This document shows positions 9,501-17,016 of a DNA stretch of 64,000 nucleotides, piece after piece. The notes under the pieces were generated by a model. It worked only from the letters and a program-made list of their open reading frames with translations. It ran no database searches and had not been told where the DNA came from. This DNA is from Anoxynatronum buryatiense. Lineage in GTDB: Bacteria > Bacillota > Clostridia > Peptostreptococcales > Tindalliaceae. Location: the NCBI RefSeq assembly GCF_900182905.1, contig NZ_FXUF01000003.1, positions 186,001-250,000 on the forward strand, read 5' to 3'. Positions within the stretch are counted from its first letter, which is position 1. Each line of letters begins with the position of its first letter. The position numbers were made by a program, and so were the translations under genes.

Positions 9501-9590
9501 GGTTTTGATTTCTATGAGTTCAAGCTTGATAAAGTGACCATTCTTGAAACCCTTAAAAAAGCATTACATCTAAGGGGGAAAGCGGTATGA
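6561..9590 (+). CDS. cheA: Hybrid CheA histidine kinase with two CheW-like domains and a C-terminal receiver
   Basis: 1009 residues, much longer than a typical CheA (about 650-700). Order: Hpt domain (1-105) with phospho-site His47 in RSIHSIKGTAGF; a divergent P2/linker region (about 150-310); dimerisation helices (about 320-390); a GHKL ATPase (about 395-570) with LTHLIRNAADHG, DDGAGID and GRGVGMDVV; a CheW-like P5 domain (about 575-715); a second CheW-like domain (about 735-870); and a receiver (about 885-1009) with SDIQMPVMDG as phospho-acceptor. It should pass phosphate to its own receiver, to CheB, to the two CheYs, and perhaps to the REC-PP2C protein. The fused receiver and doubled CheW-like domain point to a non-standard chemosensory pathway. 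Confidence 0.93.
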   Translation: MIQNEEFINEFVEEAKSHLDMIEAGLLSMEEGCGDSENINTIFRSIHSIKGTAGFFGLEKIVELAHVMENLLGEIRNQKIAPDSVMIDHLLRGNDQLKTMVDNVTDSNDVDVTNYVAIFTDLLNQETAPETAKKLILSSAETNHKIMEIDQHQENQIKKARQHGHHLYKVTIAMNRDLGSEISPIKFFKKIQSVGEIVDSFIDISDIDGLDSVMEADVVFAFVFTTVLEKNLLPIALDIQDESIEELDTETDLSTLNLSNEASIKKAKLSKLTENQTPEIIFNENENKETQSQNGTETISVVADGLSVVGRKESGSTAEDSVRVHVSLLNDLLNLASEMVLGRNQLLRNIDQHRKQINGLDSILQNIDRVTTELQEKIMQTRMQPVGNVFNKMPRVIRDLSKKLGKEVDLIIEGSHVELDKSIIESLSDPLTHLIRNAADHGLEMPAERKKAGKPTKGTVLLKAYHESGYVHIDIVDDGAGIDADRIRKKGLEKGLVSESELKHMGEQEVLQILMKPGFSTAEKITDVSGRGVGMDVVKTNIEKLGGTVEIQTKLGEGTTFRMILPLTLAIIPSLIVEVNNYKFALPQVNLQEMVRIKAGDESKKIELVHRAQVLRLRGKLLPIVHLGEVLGLDQRQTDSEGTAADITRVLVLKAGSKRFGLIVDRIFDEEEILVKPLPKYFKNCQGYSGVTIMGDGKTAMILDPEGIVTKASLRFTEDQIETTQLEQQEQTEELREAQNLLMFKCSGEETFAIDLSLVSRVEEILPSQIEIIGDKEYIKHRGEALRVIRPEQYLPVTSKQNNPEKLYVIIPKLVANPIGLIIEKIHDTMMTSIKLNQEDIKGKGIIGSTILNDKIVLLVNIYEIFEMVSPDEYENKSLKNSAEGAVILLAEDTPFFSRMTKNYLEWAGYQVYAVENGKTALELLKEKAVDLVLSDIQMPVMDGLELAREIRKDPDLAALPMVALTSMTGALDRQAGFEAGFDFYEFKLDKVTILETLKKALHLRGKAV

Positions 9591-10042
9591 ACGGAAAAGT
9601 GCTGTCCTTTTACCTAAATCATAAAATGTTCGGACTTGATATTAGCTTAGTAAAAGAAATCAGCCGACGCGTGGAATATAGCCACGTGCCTGACTCAGAC
9701 CCGACAATTGTGGGTTTAATGAACCTTCGTGGACAAGTGGTGTCATTATTTGATCTGAGCCAAATTCTTGGAATTTCATCTGTGAAGCATGAATTGAGCA
9801 AAACGGAAAAACCTTCGTCAAGAAATATGGCCTGTATCATTCTTAAAGCACAGGGAAATGGGTCAAATCAAGTAGGTTTTTTGATTGATGAGTCAGGCGA
9901 TGTTTTAGACATTCAACATGACTGGTGTGAAAAAACACCCGCCAACGTTGAAGAAATACGCAGCGAATATATCAGCGAAGTGGTTAAGCTGCATGAAAAA
10001 CTGTTGTTGATATTGGATGCAGAGAGGGTCTTTGACAGATAA
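9587..10042 (+). CDS. cheW: CheW coupling protein
   Basis: 151 residues, a single CheW domain. VEYSHVPDSDPTIVGLMNLRGQVVSLFDL (in two parts, about residues 24-52) is the typical receptor/kinase coupling surface, and VGFLIDESGDV follows (about 95-105). CheW links CheA to chemoreceptors, so receptors encoded elsewhere are expected; none lies in this operon. The ATG overlaps the cheA stop by four bases (ATGA), showing translational coupling. Confidence 0.92.
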   Translation: MNGKVLSFYLNHKMFGLDISLVKEISRRVEYSHVPDSDPTIVGLMNLRGQVVSLFDLSQILGISSVKHELSKTEKPSSRNMACIILKAQGNGSNQVGFLIDESGDVLDIQHDWCEKTPANVEEIRSEYISEVVKLHEKLLLILDAERVFDR

Positions 10043-10067
10043 TATTATTTGAAGATAGGTGATACTT

Positions 10068-11183
10068 GTGGCAAAACTGAAAGCACTAGTGGTGGATGAT
10101 ACCATCATCTACCGAAAAATTCTTTCTCAGGCCGTGGAGGATACTGGATTGTGCGAGGTTTCCAAAACAGCACCAAATGGTGCTATTGCCCTTGACTGGC
10201 TGAAACAACGCCCCTTTGATGTGGTGTTGCTGGATGTCTTTATGCCGGAAATGGATGGTCTTGAAACCTTGAAGAAAATTAAAATGGATTATCCACATAT
10301 TGATGTGATTATGATCAGCAGCGACGGTAGTGAAAGTGTCAAAAACACCATGAAAGCACTGGAACTGGGTGCATTGGAATTTATTCTCAAGCCAACTGGG
10401 GGTGATGCAAACCATAATATTGCTTCCATTACTCGCATGCTTAAAATTCTCTTTGCACAAATTCAAATTAGACAAATGAGCCGGCGAACTACTGATGGGG
10501 AAAGTCATTTGAATGCAACTCGATTGTCAGAACCGCGTAAGGTGCCCCGTCAATTAGCAATACAACAACCAACCAACAATCAAAAGAGAAGTTGGAGTCA
10601 AGCAGATATGGTGTTAATTGCTTCTTCCACAGGCGGACCTGTCGCGTTGGAAAGGCTGTTGTCCAGTATACCTCATGAATTTAATATTCCGTTGTTGATT
10701 GTGCAACATATGCCGAAACACTTCACACGGGTTTTGGCTCAGACTCTCAATCACAAGACACACCTCGAAGTGATGGAAGCTGAAAATGAAATGGAAATGA
10801 ATGCTTCCAGTGCGATCATTGCTGCAGGGGGACTTCATATGAGTGTTGTGCAGTCAGGGGGGAAAAGAAAAGTACAACTCTTGGACACTGCCTATGTCAA
10901 TGGTGTTAAACCGGCTGCAGACGTGCTATTCAACTCTATTGCAGAATCCTGTCAAGGACAGCGGGTTCTGGTAATCATACTTACTGGGATGGGCAGTGAT
11001 GGCACTGCTGGCATTGCTCGGATGCAAGAAAGCTGCGAAGTTTATTGCATTACTCAGAATGAAGAGACATGTGTGGTCTACGGAATGCCCCGAAGTGTTG
11101 AAGAAGCAGGCTTTTCTGATGAAAGCTTACCCATAGATCAGATCGCAGAACGAATCGCAGCATTTGGATCGCGCAGGAGGTGA
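10068..11183 (+). CDS. cheB: CheB protein-glutamate methylesterase
   Basis: A response regulator that removes methyl groups from chemoreceptors. The N-terminal receiver (about 1-125) shows VVDDTIIYRKIL and the acceptor LLDVFMPEMDG. A linker of about 55 residues follows, then the esterase domain (about 180-370) with the catalytic triad in ASSTGGPVAL (Ser), VQHMPKHF (His) and LTGMGSDGTAGI (Asp). The GTG at 10068 has AGGTGA five bases before it; another GTG at 10059 is less well placed. Together with CheR it implies that the pathway adapts through receptor methylation, although no receptor gene is present here. Confidence 0.92.
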   Translation: MAKLKALVVDDTIIYRKILSQAVEDTGLCEVSKTAPNGAIALDWLKQRPFDVVLLDVFMPEMDGLETLKKIKMDYPHIDVIMISSDGSESVKNTMKALELGALEFILKPTGGDANHNIASITRMLKILFAQIQIRQMSRRTTDGESHLNATRLSEPRKVPRQLAIQQPTNNQKRSWSQADMVLIASSTGGPVALERLLSSIPHEFNIPLLIVQHMPKHFTRVLAQTLNHKTHLEVMEAENEMEMNASSAIIAAGGLHMSVVQSGGKRKVQLLDTAYVNGVKPAADVLFNSIAESCQGQRVLVIILTGMGSDGTAGIARMQESCEVYCITQNEETCVVYGMPRSVEEAGFSDESLPIDQIAERIAAFGSRRR

Positions 11184-11188
11184 AGCAG

Positions 11189-12034
11189 ATGGGCAGTGGG
11201 TTATCGACAAAAGCATTTTTACAGTTTCAAAAATACATCGAAGAACAATGTGGTATTGCAATTGGCAATGAGAAAGCCTACCTCATAGAGAGCCGTTTGA
11301 CAAAATTGCTGGTAGAAGCTAATTTGAACACATTTGAAGAACTATACTCGATGCTGGCTCAGAAAAAAGACCCAAAACTTTCAGAACGGGTTATCGATGC
11401 CATCACGACAAATGAGACTCTTTGGTTTCGGGATAAAACACCTTGGCAGGTTCTCGAATTGATACTAATGCCAGTGTACATTGATGAAATCAGAAAAACT
11501 GGTCGACGTATCCGTATATGGAGTGCTGCTGCCTCTTCTGGACAGGAAGCCTACTCAACGGTAATTTCAATAGACCAATATCTCAAACGCTATTCAATTA
11601 AAGATGTTAGTTTGAATGATTTTGAAGTGATTGGAACAGATATTTCCGGACCTATTCTTGAGATTGCCCGAGCGGGCCGTTATGATCCGATTTCAATTAT
11701 GCGGGGACTTGATCCAAAATATAAGGATACATATTTCAATAATGAAGGCAGGGTATGGATTGTTAAAAATGAGTTTAAACAACACGTCAAATTTCAACAA
11801 TTCAATCTACAAAACTCTTTTATTGGATTGGGAAAATTCGATGTTATATTTTGTCGTTATGTGATGATTTACTTTTCGCAGCAATTCAAACGTGAAATGA
11901 CAGAAAAGCTGGCACAGGCATTGAAATCAAAAGGTGTTCTCTTTATTGGAAATTCGGAAATCTTCCCTGACTATAAAGCCTATTTCGAACCCCGACAGCA
12001 CGAAAAAGGTGTTTATTACCAAGCAAAGGAGTGA
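11189..12034 (+). CDS. cheR: CheR chemoreceptor methyltransferase
   Basis: 281 residues. An N-terminal helical domain (about 1-75) precedes an SAM-dependent methyltransferase domain. The SAM-binding loop is IRIWSAAASSGQEAYS (classical CheR has SxGEEPYS; here Q and A replace E and P). It is followed by VIGTDISGPILEIARAGRY and FDVIFCRYVMIYF. It methylates glutamates of chemoreceptors and opposes CheB. ATG 11189 lies 8 bases after AGGAGG (11175-11180); GTG 11180 would sit inside that box. Confidence 0.9.
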   Translation: MGSGLSTKAFLQFQKYIEEQCGIAIGNEKAYLIESRLTKLLVEANLNTFEELYSMLAQKKDPKLSERVIDAITTNETLWFRDKTPWQVLELILMPVYIDEIRKTGRRIRIWSAAASSGQEAYSTVISIDQYLKRYSIKDVSLNDFEVIGTDISGPILEIARAGRYDPISIMRGLDPKYKDTYFNNEGRVWIVKNEFKQHVKFQQFNLQNSFIGLGKFDVIFCRYVMIYFSQQFKREMTEKLAQALKSKGVLFIGNSEIFPDYKAYFEPRQHEKGVYYQAKE

Positions 12035-12039
12035 CAATC

Positions 12040-12423
12040 ATGAAAATATTGTCTGTTGATGATTCCGCAATTGTCCGAAAAATAATCCGGGGTGCTGTAG
12101 AAGTTCTTGGTTATGATCTGCTGGAAGCCTCCGATGGTCTTGAAGGCATGGAAGTGCTGGAAAAAAATGTTGAAGAAATAGGACTAATCTTGCTGGACTG
12201 GAATATGCCCGGCATGAACGGTCTTGAACTCTTGGAAAAAATTAAGTCTAACAAGTTGTATAGTTACATTCCGGTAATGATGGTTACAACAGAGAGTGAG
12301 AAAGAGAATATCGTGAAGGCTATTAAAGCTGGTGCAGTTCATTATGTCGTTAAACCATTTACCATGGAAGAACTAATTAAAAAAATCATGGAATGCCTGG
12401 GAAGAGGTGAATTGCATGAGTGA
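12040..12423 (+). CDS. cheY: CheY-like single-domain response regulator (first copy)
   Basis: 127 residues forming only a receiver domain: acidic pocket VDDSAIVRK, acceptor aspartate in LLDWNMPGMNG, T in VTTES, and K in VVKPF. It has no output domain, so it acts by docking to a target or as a phosphate sink. ATG 12040 is preceded by AAGGAG at 8 bases. It is one of two CheY-like proteins in this operon and is followed directly by a CheX-type phosphatase gene that overlaps its end. Confidence 0.9.
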   Translation: MKILSVDDSAIVRKIIRGAVEVLGYDLLEASDGLEGMEVLEKNVEEIGLILLDWNMPGMNGLELLEKIKSNKLYSYIPVMMVTTESEKENIVKAIKAGAVHYVVKPFTMEELIKKIMECLGRGELHE

Positions 12424-12907
12424 TCAGGACCATCGTTATCAAGAAGCTTTTTCAATGGCTGTGAGTGACGTAATGCTTACAATGACCGGCTTTGAGATGG
12501 AAGAGGACTTGAGTTATGAAGGACAGGGATGTTGTGGGCTTGATGGGGTGCCGCAACCTTGTGAAATATCTGGGGCCATGTTTCTAGTGGGAAAAAACAG
12601 TGGAATGGCTTCTATTACCATGACTCGGCAAACGGCCCTGATACTGGTATCCTATATGACAGGGATACCCTATTATGAACTTGAAAATGAAGATCTGTAT
12701 GATGGTGTGGCTGAAATGATGAATCTCATCGCCGGCCGCTCGAAAGCAATCCTAAGAGAAACGGATTACTACTTTGAAATAACACCACCATTTACCATCG
12801 TGGGAGAAAATCATTTCATTGTTCACAAAAAACAATCGCAATTCATACAGAAACGCTTTATTAGCAGCGATTTATCCTTTATACTAAAAGTGTTTCGTAT
12901 ACGATAG
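12416..12907 (+). CDS. CheX/CheC-type CheY phosphatase-like protein (first, divergent)
   Basis: 163 residues related to the CheC/CheX/FliY phosphatases that remove phosphate from CheY. The signature E-x-x-N occurs in DGVAEMMNLIAGRSKA (about residues 102-117), the helix whose Glu and Asn act in catalysis in CheX. The N-terminal half carries an unusual cysteine cluster, GCCGLDGVPQPC (about 38-49), absent from the two paralogues downstream. The last 20 residues are basic. ATG 12416 overlaps the end of cheY by eight bases, with GAGGTGA upstream. Confident as a family member; the substrate CheY is unknown. Confidence 0.75.
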   Translation: MSDQDHRYQEAFSMAVSDVMLTMTGFEMEEDLSYEGQGCCGLDGVPQPCEISGAMFLVGKNSGMASITMTRQTALILVSYMTGIPYYELENEDLYDGVAEMMNLIAGRSKAILRETDYYFEITPPFTIVGENHFIVHKKQSQFIQKRFISSDLSFILKVFRIR

Positions 12908-12948
12908 TCACCAAACGATCAATACATTACAGATTATGGAGGGATAAA

Positions 12949-13305
12949 ATGAAACGAGTACTGATTGTTGATGATTCGCCTATTATTCATAATCTGTTGC
13001 GTAAAGTCCTTGAACGCAATGGATACGAGGTGTGCGGAGATGCCAAAAATGGCAAGGAAGGCGTTGACCTATACGCAGAGCTTAAGCCGGATCTGGTTTT
13101 CATGGATATTACAATGCCAGTGATGGAAGGTATTGATGCCGCGCGGTTTATAAAAGAAAAAGACCCTTCTGCCAAAATCATCATGCTGAGTGCAATGGGT
13201 GACGATGCCATCAAGGAAGAAGCGCATTCAATTGGTGTTGATATTTTTCTGAAAAAGCCTTTTGATGATTACAAAATTGTGAGTGCCATTGCTAAAATTG
13301 TTTAG
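12949..13305 (+). CDS. cheY: CheY-like single-domain response regulator (second copy)
   Basis: 118 residues, receiver only: LIVDDSPIIHN, acceptor in VFMDITMPVMEG, LSAMGDD, and K in FLKKPFDD. It is closest in style to the true chemotaxis CheY of Firmicutes, and differs clearly from the first copy (about 46 kb in this window has no flagellar gene to pair it with). It has its own GGAGGG site after a 41-base gap and is followed by two CheX-type phosphatase genes. Confidence 0.9.
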   Translation: MKRVLIVDDSPIIHNLLRKVLERNGYEVCGDAKNGKEGVDLYAELKPDLVFMDITMPVMEGIDAARFIKEKDPSAKIIMLSAMGDDAIKEEAHSIGVDIFLKKPFDDYKIVSAIAKIV

Positions 13306-13316
13306 GAGGGAAGGCC

Positions 13317-13796
13317 ATGAACCCGCAACTGACGAGTCCTTTTTTAGAGAGTGCAAAGAATATGATCAACCAGATGGCTTCAGTGCAGATTCAAGAAAGT
13401 GATTCGTTCCAGGAACAGCAAGATGATATTGCGTCCTATGGTGTATCTGCACTGGTTACTTTTGCAGGAGTTTTGAAAGGACGCTTGCTTCTTGACTTGG
13501 AACCATCTCTGGCAAAAGAAATTGTTCAACAGGTAATGGGTGAAACGTATGATGATATGAAAGATTCAACATTCATGGGAATGATGGGAGAATTGAGCAA
13601 CATCATCGGTGGTGACGCCCTCACTTTTTTGAATAATGAGCAGTCTTATAATCTGCGTTTGGCTTCACCGGCCGTTTTTATTGGGAAAGAAATGATCATT
13701 TCCATACCAAAAATCCAGTCTGCTACCATTCACTGCACCAGCAGGCACGGCAATATGCGCATTAATGTAGCTTTCGAAAAAGGGGGAGTAGCATAA
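13317..13796 (+). CDS. cheX: CheX-type CheY phosphatase (second)
   Basis: 159 residues, single CheX-like domain. The catalytic E-x-x-N motif is in MMGELSNIIGGDALT (about residues 98-112), preceded by the FAGVLKGRLLLDLEPSLAKE strand-helix region. CheX dephosphorylates CheY-P and ends the signal. It is tightly coupled to both neighbours: 11 bases after cheY, and its TAA shares a base with the ATG of the next gene. Confidence 0.85.
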   Translation: MNPQLTSPFLESAKNMINQMASVQIQESDSFQEQQDDIASYGVSALVTFAGVLKGRLLLDLEPSLAKEIVQQVMGETYDDMKDSTFMGMMGELSNIIGGDALTFLNNEQSYNLRLASPAVFIGKEMIISIPKIQSATIHCTSRHGNMRINVAFEKGGVA

Positions 13797-14263
13797 TGGA
13801 TGTCCAGTATATTACCCCATTTTTAGATTCTGTCAAAAGTATATTGCAACAATTTGGAATTCAAAATGTGACCAGAGGCACTATCAAAAAGAAGGAAACC
13901 ATGAGTGTCGACAAAGATATTATTTCCATTGTCGGGCTGGTGGGTGATGTGAAAGGTAATGTGAGCTATGCATTTTCTGAAGCAACAGCCAAAAATATCA
14001 TCTCTTCCATGATGATGGGGATGCCGGTCGAGCAATTGGATGGTATGGCACGTAGTGCCATGTCTGAGTTTGCCAACATGATTACAGGCACAGCCATTGG
14101 ATCGCTCTCAAGTTTGGAAGCAGTTAATGAAGTGATGCCCAGTCCCCCTTCAATTATTTATGGAAAGGACATATTCATGATCATCAGCCCAGTGGAAACG
14201 CTGGCAATAGAATTAGAAACTGATGCAGGGAAAATTGAGGTGAACATTGGCCTCGAAATGTGA
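13796..14263 (+). CDS. cheX: CheX-type CheY phosphatase (third)
   Basis: 155 residues, a paralogue of the preceding gene: same fold order, GLVGDVKGNVSYAFSEATAK region, and E-x-x-N in SEFANMITGTAIGS (about residues 90-103). CheX works as a dimer in known systems, so the adjacent pair could form a heterodimer (inferred). The start overlaps the previous stop by one base, and the stop overlaps the leader of the REC-PP2C gene. Confidence 0.85.
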   Translation: MDVQYITPFLDSVKSILQQFGIQNVTRGTIKKKETMSVDKDIISIVGLVGDVKGNVSYAFSEATAKNIISSMMMGMPVEQLDGMARSAMSEFANMITGTAIGSLSSLEAVNEVMPSPPSIIYGKDIFMIISPVETLAIELETDAGKIEVNIGLEM

Positions 14264-14274
14264 GGAGCCTGTCT

Positions 14275-15429
14275 ATGTACAATATACTGATTGTGGACGA
14301 CATGCTTGTGAATCGTAAATTGATGAAAAAGGTATTGAGCGACACCATTGCTGATATTCGCTTCGTAGATGCAGAGGACGGGTTTCAAGCTTTGGAAAGT
14401 CTTGACAAACAGGAAATTGATCTTGTGATTCTGGATTTAATGATGCCAGGAAAAGATGGATACGAAGTGCTGGCAGAGATGAAAAAAGATCAGCGCCATC
14501 AAGATATTCCCGTTATTGTTAATTCAGCGGTGACAGATATGGAGAGCATTAAGAAAACCCTTGAGCTGGGAGCCATGGATTATTTCACGAAACCCATCAC
14601 ACCCGAGCAAATGAAAGTCATTATCCCTCTTAAGGCAAACAATGCTCTGAAATTTTACGAACAACGAAAAAAATTAAAAGAAATTAACCACCGAATGAAA
14701 AATGAGTTAAAAATTGCAAGTATGTTGCAACGATCTTTAATTCGTTCAAAAGATGAGCATCAACGGGTAAAGGTATATCAAAAGTATCTGGCCTGCGATG
14801 AACTGGGTGGCGATCTCTTTGATTATGTTGAAACTCCTGATAAAGACTGGTTTATGATCGCCGATATTACTGGACATGGCGTTGCTGCTTCTTTAGTTGC
14901 ATCCATGCTAAAAGTGGTTTTCAATCATGCAATTCAGGCAAATGATGATCCGGCATCCGTATTGCAGGAAATCAATTTAACTTTCTATCATTTAATGTCT
15001 GACAGTGCCAACCTATGCTTTTCTGTTTTTGTCGGGTGCATTGCGGGGGATACCATACGATATTCCAATGCTGGTCACCCATACCCTGTGTTGATTCGCA
15101 AGAACACAGAAGACTGGCAGATGCTTGAAGTGAATGGATACTTGATAGGGCTTTTCGATGATGCCACGTACATCAATCAAGAATGCCTATGGCAGCCAGG
15201 TGAGGCAATTCTAACGTACACAGATGGTCTTTTCGAGAATCCTAGAAATCCAGAAAAAAGCAAGAGCTATCTGAGTGTGTTTCATCACGCCAAACTATTG
15301 GATAATCGGGCGCTGAACGATCCTGAACTTTTTATGGAACAACTGATGGCTTCATTTGGAAAAGTAGATAAGAATCAAATTGATGATGACATTGCCATCA
15401 TGTATATGGTGCGCCACAATCAAAAATAG
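14275..15429 (+). CDS. Response-regulator PP2C serine phosphatase (RsbU/RsbP-type output)
   Basis: 384 residues: receiver (1-122) with LIVDDMLVNRK and acceptor LDLMMPGKDG; a charged coiled linker (about 125-160); and a PP2C-type SpoIIE/RsbU phosphatase domain (about 165-384). Metal-binding motifs are LGGDLFD, ADITGHGVAAS, YTDGLFE and DDDIAIMYM. It should dephosphorylate the STAS protein encoded at the start of the operon, switched by phosphorylation of its receiver. That would join the Che kinase to the partner-switching set (inferred). ATG 14275 has TGAGGAG seven bases upstream. It is the last gene before a terminator. Confidence 0.88.
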   Translation: MYNILIVDDMLVNRKLMKKVLSDTIADIRFVDAEDGFQALESLDKQEIDLVILDLMMPGKDGYEVLAEMKKDQRHQDIPVIVNSAVTDMESIKKTLELGAMDYFTKPITPEQMKVIIPLKANNALKFYEQRKKLKEINHRMKNELKIASMLQRSLIRSKDEHQRVKVYQKYLACDELGGDLFDYVETPDKDWFMIADITGHGVAASLVASMLKVVFNHAIQANDDPASVLQEINLTFYHLMSDSANLCFSVFVGCIAGDTIRYSNAGHPYPVLIRKNTEDWQMLEVNGYLIGLFDDATYINQECLWQPGEAILTYTDGLFENPRNPEKSKSYLSVFHHAKLLDNRALNDPELFMEQLMASFGKVDKNQIDDDIAIMYMVRHNQK

Positions 15430-15442
15430 TATTATTTATAAC

Positions 15443-15484
15443 AACAAACCTTTCGTATGATATGTGACGGAAGGTTTGTTTCTT
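15443..15484 (+). terminator. Terminator at the end of the chemosensory operon
   Basis: AACAAACCTTTCG (15443-15455) pairs with CGGAAGGTTTGTT (15468-15480) with one mismatch; a short T-rich tail follows. Confidence 0.65.
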
Positions 15485-15558
15485 GTGTAGAAAACAAAAG
15501 ATGAAGATTGTCGTAGTTATAATTGAATGCATATCATATGAAAGGGGAACCATACCAA

Positions 15559-16086
15559 ATGGAGAAACGATTTTACAGATCAAGAACTGATAAAAAGCTG
15601 GCGGGTGTGTGTGCCGGTATTGCCAACTATTTTGAGATTGATCCCACGCTGGTAAGGCTAATCTGGATTGTCTTTACATTTGCAGGGGGAACCGGCATAT
15701 TAGCATATATTATTGCTGCCATTATTATGCCTGAAGAACCGTTTGATTATTTCGAAACCCGGCAGCAACAATATCAGTCGTCCAACAATCAGACAGAAAC
15801 TGCAGATGTTTATGAAGTTGATGATGAAAACACATATGAAGGTCATGAGAAGTTAGGCGAGAGTGAGCCGTTCGCCGATTCAAGGAAGCAATCTCCCCGG
15901 GATAACCATCGACATTCAAATGATCGTGAACGAAACAATATGACAGTTGGCGCCATTCTGATCCTCATCGGAGTGATGTTCTTCAGTCGAAACTTTTTCA
16001 GATGGTACTGGATTGATTTTAGCTACTTATGGCCGGCTATCTTGATTCTTATTGGTGTTGTCATGCTCGTCAATAAAAGGAAGTGA
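15559..16086 (+). CDS. PspC-domain membrane protein
   Basis: 175 residues. An N-terminal PspC domain (about 1-60) contains KKLAGVCAGIANYFEIDPTLVRL and a membrane helix (FTFAGGTGILAYIIAAIIMP). A hydrophilic, charged stretch (about 65-130) is followed by a C-terminal hydrophobic pair similar to the LiaI/DUF5668 region. PspC-like proteins take part in envelope-stress sensing. The ATG at 15559 is preceded by AAAGGGGA; it is preferred over the ATG at 15523 because it begins the PspC domain. It overlaps the leader of the next gene, a LiaF-like protein. Confidence 0.82.
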   Translation: MEKRFYRSRTDKKLAGVCAGIANYFEIDPTLVRLIWIVFTFAGGTGILAYIIAAIIMPEEPFDYFETRQQQYQSSNNQTETADVYEVDDENTYEGHEKLGESEPFADSRKQSPRDNHRHSNDRERNNMTVGAILILIGVMFFSRNFFRWYWIDFSYLWPAILILIGVVMLVNKRK

Positions 16087-16091
16087 GCATC

Positions 16092-16979
16092 ATGAATCGC
16101 CGTAAATTTACACCAGGAATCATTTTCATTGGATTGGGAAGCCTTTTACTTCTGCGTAATCTGGGATACCTCCATTGGTGGACGTTTGGGAGTCTATGGC
16201 GATTTTGGCCGCTTATTCTTGTCATTATTGGCATCAATACTATCTTTCATCGTTCAAACTTTGTCCCAGCGCTTACATGGACTCTTTTCTTTGCATTACT
16301 CATTGGTATTGGATTAACAACACCTGCACAACCATTTTGGAAACATCCTGTGCAGATAAGTGACGAAATTTTCCTGCCGGTTGAAAAAAATATTGATGAG
16401 GTTGCTCTTAATTTGAACACTGGTGCACTAAATTTTGAATTAGTGGCCACTGACCAAGCTCTGCTTCAGGTAACTGGATTTCCAGGCCGGTTGGAAAAAC
16501 GCATCGAACATGACAGAAACGGGCAGATGGTCGTTGAGATAAGTTCGAAGAATGTTTCGTGGAAAAACAGCAAATATCACATGGCGGATGGTCTCCTGGC
16601 TCTAAACAATCAAATTCTTTGGGATCTAACCTTTAAAGTGGGCGCTGCTACAGCACACATGGATCTAAAGGATATAACTTATCGTTCTCTTGATTTTTCC
16701 ATGGGAGCTGGTGAAGCCACGTTGGTTTTTGGACAACCTCAAATGGATACTGATGTAAAAATAAATACTGGTGCCAGTCATATACTGCTACGTATTCCCC
16801 GAAATGCCAATGCAATCATTCGCACCGATAATGTACTTACACAAACAGTAATGGATGATCGTTATTGGGTGCGTCGCGAAGATGAATTGTTTTCAGCTGG
16901 ATATGATCCCGAGGAGCCTACTCAAAGAATTGATATCAAAATAGGTGTTGGACGTTTGGGAATTGAGAGTGTGCAATAA
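16092..16979 (+). CDS. LiaF-like membrane protein with C-terminal toastrack domain
   Basis: 295 residues. Hydrophobic helices fill about residues 8-80 (GIIFIGLGSLLLLRNLG, then WPLILVIIGINTIF and LTWTLFFALLIGIGL). A beta-rich outer domain follows with repeated short strands such as LNLNTGALNFEL, MGAGEATLVFG and INTGASHILLRI. This resembles the LiaF/DUF4097 'toastrack' repeats of envelope-stress proteins. ATG 16092 follows AAGGAAG by 8 bases. With the PspC gene it forms a two-gene unit; no Lia-type histidine kinase is adjacent, so what it signals to is open. Confidence 0.75.
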   Translation: MNRRKFTPGIIFIGLGSLLLLRNLGYLHWWTFGSLWRFWPLILVIIGINTIFHRSNFVPALTWTLFFALLIGIGLTTPAQPFWKHPVQISDEIFLPVEKNIDEVALNLNTGALNFELVATDQALLQVTGFPGRLEKRIEHDRNGQMVVEISSKNVSWKNSKYHMADGLLALNNQILWDLTFKVGAATAHMDLKDITYRSLDFSMGAGEATLVFGQPQMDTDVKINTGASHILLRIPRNANAIIRTDNVLTQTVMDDRYWVRREDELFSAGYDPEEPTQRIDIKIGVGRLGIESVQ

Positions 16980-17016
16980 TAAAGGTATCACCTGTTCTGA
17001 CGATATCTGCTGGATG

